From Christensenella sp. UBA6880 (lineage in GTDB: Bacteria > Bacillota > Clostridia > Christensenellales > CAG-917), in the NCBI GenBank assembly GCA_002449145.1, contig DKCG01000010.1:1-5378 (forward strand): a DNA stretch of 5,378 nucleotides. The letters are read 5' to 3'. A program made the position numbers and the translations under genes. The notes beneath the pieces are model-generated. The model was not told the origin of the DNA. It saw only the letters and a list, made by a program, of their open reading frames with translations, and ran no database searches. Below, one piece after another: positions 3,347-5,378 of this stretch (position 1 is its first letter; the number at the start of each line of letters is the position of its first letter).

Positions 3347-4954
3347 ATGAAAAACATCGACTTGACAAAGTACGGTATCACCGGCACTACCGAAGTGGTC
3401 TACAATCCGTCCTACGAGATGCTTTTTGCAGAGGAAACGAATCCCTCTCTCACAGGCTACGAAAAAGGACAAGTCAGCGAACTCGGCGCAGTCAACGTTA
3501 TGACCGGCGTTTACACGGGTCGCTCGCCCAAAGACAAATTCATCGTTGTTGACGACAATTCCAAAGACACCGTTTGGTGGACTTCCGACGAGTATAAGAA
3601 CGACAATCACCCCGCATCGCAAGAAGCGTGGAAAGCCGTCAAAGACATCGCCGTCAAGGAACTTTCAAACAAGAGATTGTTTGTCGTAGACGCATTCTGC
3701 GGCGCAAACAAAGATACGCGTATGGCAATCCGTTTCATCGTCGAGGTTGCTTGGCAAGCGCATTTTGTCAAAAATATGTTCATCAGACCGACCGAAGAAG
3801 AACTCGAAAACTTCGAGCCCGACTTCGTCGTTTACAACGCTTCCAAAGCGAAAGTCGAAAACTACAAGGAACTCGGTCTCAATTCCGAAACCGCAATCGT
3901 ATTCAACATCACCAGCCGCGAGCAAGTCATCATCAACACTTGGTACGGCGGTGAAATGAAGAAGGGTATGTTCTCTATGATGAACTACTATTTGCCCCTC
4001 AAAGGCATTGCGTCTATGCACTGCTCGGCAAACACCGATATGGAAGGCAAAAACACCGCAATCTTCTTCGGCCTTTCCGGCACGGGCAAAACCACTCTTT
4101 CCACCGACCCCAAACGCCTTCTCATCGGCGACGACGAGCACGGCTGGGACGACAACGGCGTGTTCAACTTCGAGGGCGGTTGCTATGCAAAGGTCATCAA
4201 CCTCGACAAGGATTCCGAACCCGACATCTACAACGCAATAAAACGCAACGCATTGCTTGAAAACGTCACTTTGGACAAAAACGGCAAAATCGATTTTGCA
4301 GATAAGAGCGTAACCGAAAACACTCGTGTGTCTTATCCTATATATCACATCAAGAACATCGTGCGCCCCGTTTCCGCAGCACCTGCCGCAAAGAACGTCA
4401 TCTTCTTGTCTGCAGACGCATTCGGCGTGTTGCCGCCCGTATCAATCCTTACGCCCGAACAAACGCAATACTACTTCCTTTCGGGATTCACCGCAAAACT
4501 TGCAGGTACCGAACGCGGTATCACCGAGCCTACGCCCACTTTCTCTGCTTGCTTCGGTCAAGCCTTCCTTGAATTGCATCCCACCAAGTATGCCGAGGAA
4601 CTTGTCAAAAAGATGAAAAAGAACGGTTCTAAAGCGTACCTCGTCAACACCGGTTGGAACGGCACGGGCAAACGTATTTCCATCAAAGATACGCGTGGCA
4701 TAATCGATGCGATCTTGAGCGGCGACATCGAAAAAGCACCCACCAAGACCATTCCGTACTTCAACTTTGAAGTCCCGACCTCTCTCAACGGCGTTGCAAC
4801 CGAGATTCTCGATCCTCGCGACACTTACGCCGACGTCAACGAGTGGAACAAGAAAGCGGAAGATCTTGCAAGCCGCTTCATAAAGAACTTTGCGAAGTAT
4901 GAGGGGAATGAGCACGGAAAGGCGCTTGTGCCCGCCGGCCCTCAGTTGAACTAA
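3347..4954 (+). CDS. pckA: Phosphoenolpyruvate carboxykinase (ATP), 535 aa
   Basis: Catalyses oxaloacetate + ATP to phosphoenolpyruvate + CO2 + ADP in the cytosol, the entry step of gluconeogenesis. In some anaerobic fermenters it runs in reverse to fix CO2 toward succinate. The sequence is full length (E. coli enzyme: 540 aa). Visible motifs are TGRSPKDK (57-64, substrate Arg R59), WYGGEMKKGMFS (199-210, metal-binding K206), SMHCSAN (223-229, H225), the P-loop GLSGTGKTT (242-250, K248), the kinase-2 block LIGDDEHGWDD (259-269, metal-binding D262/D263), and ENTRVSYP (324-331, R327). The P-loop Lys and lack of GTP-type motifs mark the ATP class. The ATG at 3347 has AGAGG (3336-3340) six bases upstream; an ATG at 3342 is out of frame. 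No breaks are seen. It is probably monocistronic, ending before repeat unit D. Confidence 0.97.
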   Translation: MKNIDLTKYGITGTTEVVYNPSYEMLFAEETNPSLTGYEKGQVSELGAVNVMTGVYTGRSPKDKFIVVDDNSKDTVWWTSDEYKNDNHPASQEAWKAVKDIAVKELSNKRLFVVDAFCGANKDTRMAIRFIVEVAWQAHFVKNMFIRPTEEELENFEPDFVVYNASKAKVENYKELGLNSETAIVFNITSREQVIINTWYGGEMKKGMFSMMNYYLPLKGIASMHCSANTDMEGKNTAIFFGLSGTGKTTLSTDPKRLLIGDDEHGWDDNGVFNFEGGCYAKVINLDKDSEPDIYNAIKRNALLENVTLDKNGKIDFADKSVTENTRVSYPIYHIKNIVRPVSAAPAAKNVIFLSADAFGVLPPVSILTPEQTQYYFLSGFTAKLAGTERGITEPTPTFSACFGQAFLELHPTKYAEELVKKMKKNGSKAYLVNTGWNGTGKRISIKDTRGIIDAILSGDIEKAPTKTIPYFNFEVPTSLNGVATEILDPRDTYADVNEWNKKAEDLASRFIKNFAKYEGNEHGKALVPAGPQLN

Positions 4955-4961
4955 ATATTTC

Positions 4962-5083
4962 AACCGCGCTATTGAGCGAATAACTTTGTCAGGCACGACT
5001 TGCCTCAAAACCGTGTACGTCTATGTACACTGGGTTTTGATTCAAGTCGTGCCTTTCGCGTTCTTCATCTCAATATCGCGGTT
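4962..5083 (+). repeat. Structured palindromic repeat, unit D (complete), likely pckA terminator
   Basis: Outer stem: 4962-4976 with 5069-5083, 14 of 15 pairs. Left box 4977-4990 is CGAATAACTTTGTC; right box 5055-5068 is TTCGCGTTCTTCAT; both are 14 nt, and GAATAAC and GTTCTTC can pair at six of seven positions. Inner stem: 4991-5002 with 5043-5054 (AGGCACGACTTG/CAAGTCGTGCCT, 12 perfect pairs), then TCAAAACC/GGTTTTGA (5005-5012, 5033-5040) and GTGTAC/GTACAC (5013-5018, 5025-5030) around the loop GTCTAT. It starts eight bases after the pckA stop. The stem is long but the T tract is short, so termination is plausible rather than certain. Confidence 0.85.
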
Positions 5084-5378
5084 TCTATTTTGTTGTTAAA
5101 AGATGTAATGAGAACCGCCGTTCGCGAACTTGTAGAGCGGACTTTTGACTGATAATTATTCAAAGTGTACTTATAAACGGAATGTGTCAATTCGTAGACG
5201 GAACGCGAGCCGCAAGGCGGCGAGAAAGCGAACGCCGAGCTTGACGATTAGTACAAGCGACTGCGCCGTTTGGGTGCGTTGCTGGCGCACAAAGCGCAGT
5301 GGCACGGCTTTCAGCCGATTTGTATTGCCAACAGCCCGTCTGCTGTTCGTTGCTTGTAACGAACTAGCGATTGCTACG
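5084..5378. other. Palindrome-rich stretch without a convincing gene
   Basis: About 295 bases with several short perfect dyads: GTTCGCGAAC (5120-5129), GCTTG/CAAGC (5239-5243, 5254-5258), TGCGCC/GGCGCA (about 5262-5267 and 5282-5287) and GTTCGTT/AACGAAC (5345-5351, 5358-5364, loop GCTTGT). The second hairpin carries the tip AC-GATTA-GT, also present at the tips of units A and C. A minus-strand frame stays open from the window edge (5377) to a TAA at 5171-5173, 68 codons. It is strongly basic, repeat-like and shows no domain I know, so I do not call it a gene. No tRNA, tmRNA, RNase P or SRP RNA hallmark is seen. Confidence 0.4.

Noticed and set aside
3665..4348. Long minus-strand frame opposite pckA (227 codons)
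   Set aside because: It is a shadow of the pckA codon pattern; pckA is unambiguous on the plus strand.
5171..5377. Minus-strand frame open to the window edge, 68 codons
   Set aside because: Basic, low-information sequence over a palindrome-rich stretch; no start in view and no known domain.

Overview
The window looks like a low-to-moderate GC Bacillota (Clostridia-type) genome. The support is strong GGAGG-type ribosome binding sites, sigma-A-like promoters, an ATP-type PEP carboxykinase close to firmicute/enterobacterial enzymes, and the C-terminal tail of a BadF/HgdC-like acyl-CoA dehydratase activase, a family common in anaerobic fermenters. The genus cannot be named from the sequence.

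Layout. (1) 1-305, plus strand: the last 30 codons of a probable activase, then a 66-residue single-span membrane protein. (2) 306-674: no gene, but a cluster of structured palindromic repeats. Each complete unit has a variable outer stem, a 14-nt left box (consensus near CGnnTAACTTyGTC), a variable inner hairpin, a 14-nt right box (near TTCnnGTTCTTCAT), and in two units the returning outer stem. A fourth related unit follows pckA at 4962-5083. (3) 693-3065, minus strand: an AT-rich accessory block of five genes, read xre - immA - (170-bp gap) - DUF4417 protein - 122-aa protein - 96-aa protein. Three of the four junctions have exactly one base between stop and start. A good sigma-A promoter (3118-3146) drives xre and is flanked or overlapped by two AACC-N6-GGTT dyads, the expected layout for autorepression by the XRE protein. 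The 170-bp gap carries a plus-strand promoter and a hairpin with nine T, so it probably encodes a small RNA of about 80 nt. (4) 3100-3346: divergent regulatory region of xre and pckA. (5) 3347-4954, plus: full-length pckA with all main catalytic motifs. (6) 4955-5378: repeat unit D, then about 290 bp of palindrome-rich sequence with no convincing gene.

The core genes (activase tail, membrane protein, pckA) and the minus-strand block differ visibly in base composition and strand. The block therefore looks like an acquired island, probably phage- or ICE-derived, placed between a repeat cluster and a housekeeping gene. It has no integrase, transposase or recognisable attachment repeats in view. 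XRE plus ImmA/IrrE peptidase is a known switch pair, in which the peptidase removes the repressor; here it is the likely controller of the block. The two most interesting signals are the repeat family, with conserved 14/14-nt boxes between stems that vary but stay complementary, and the putative small RNA inside the island, which is antisense to a 43-codon reading frame.
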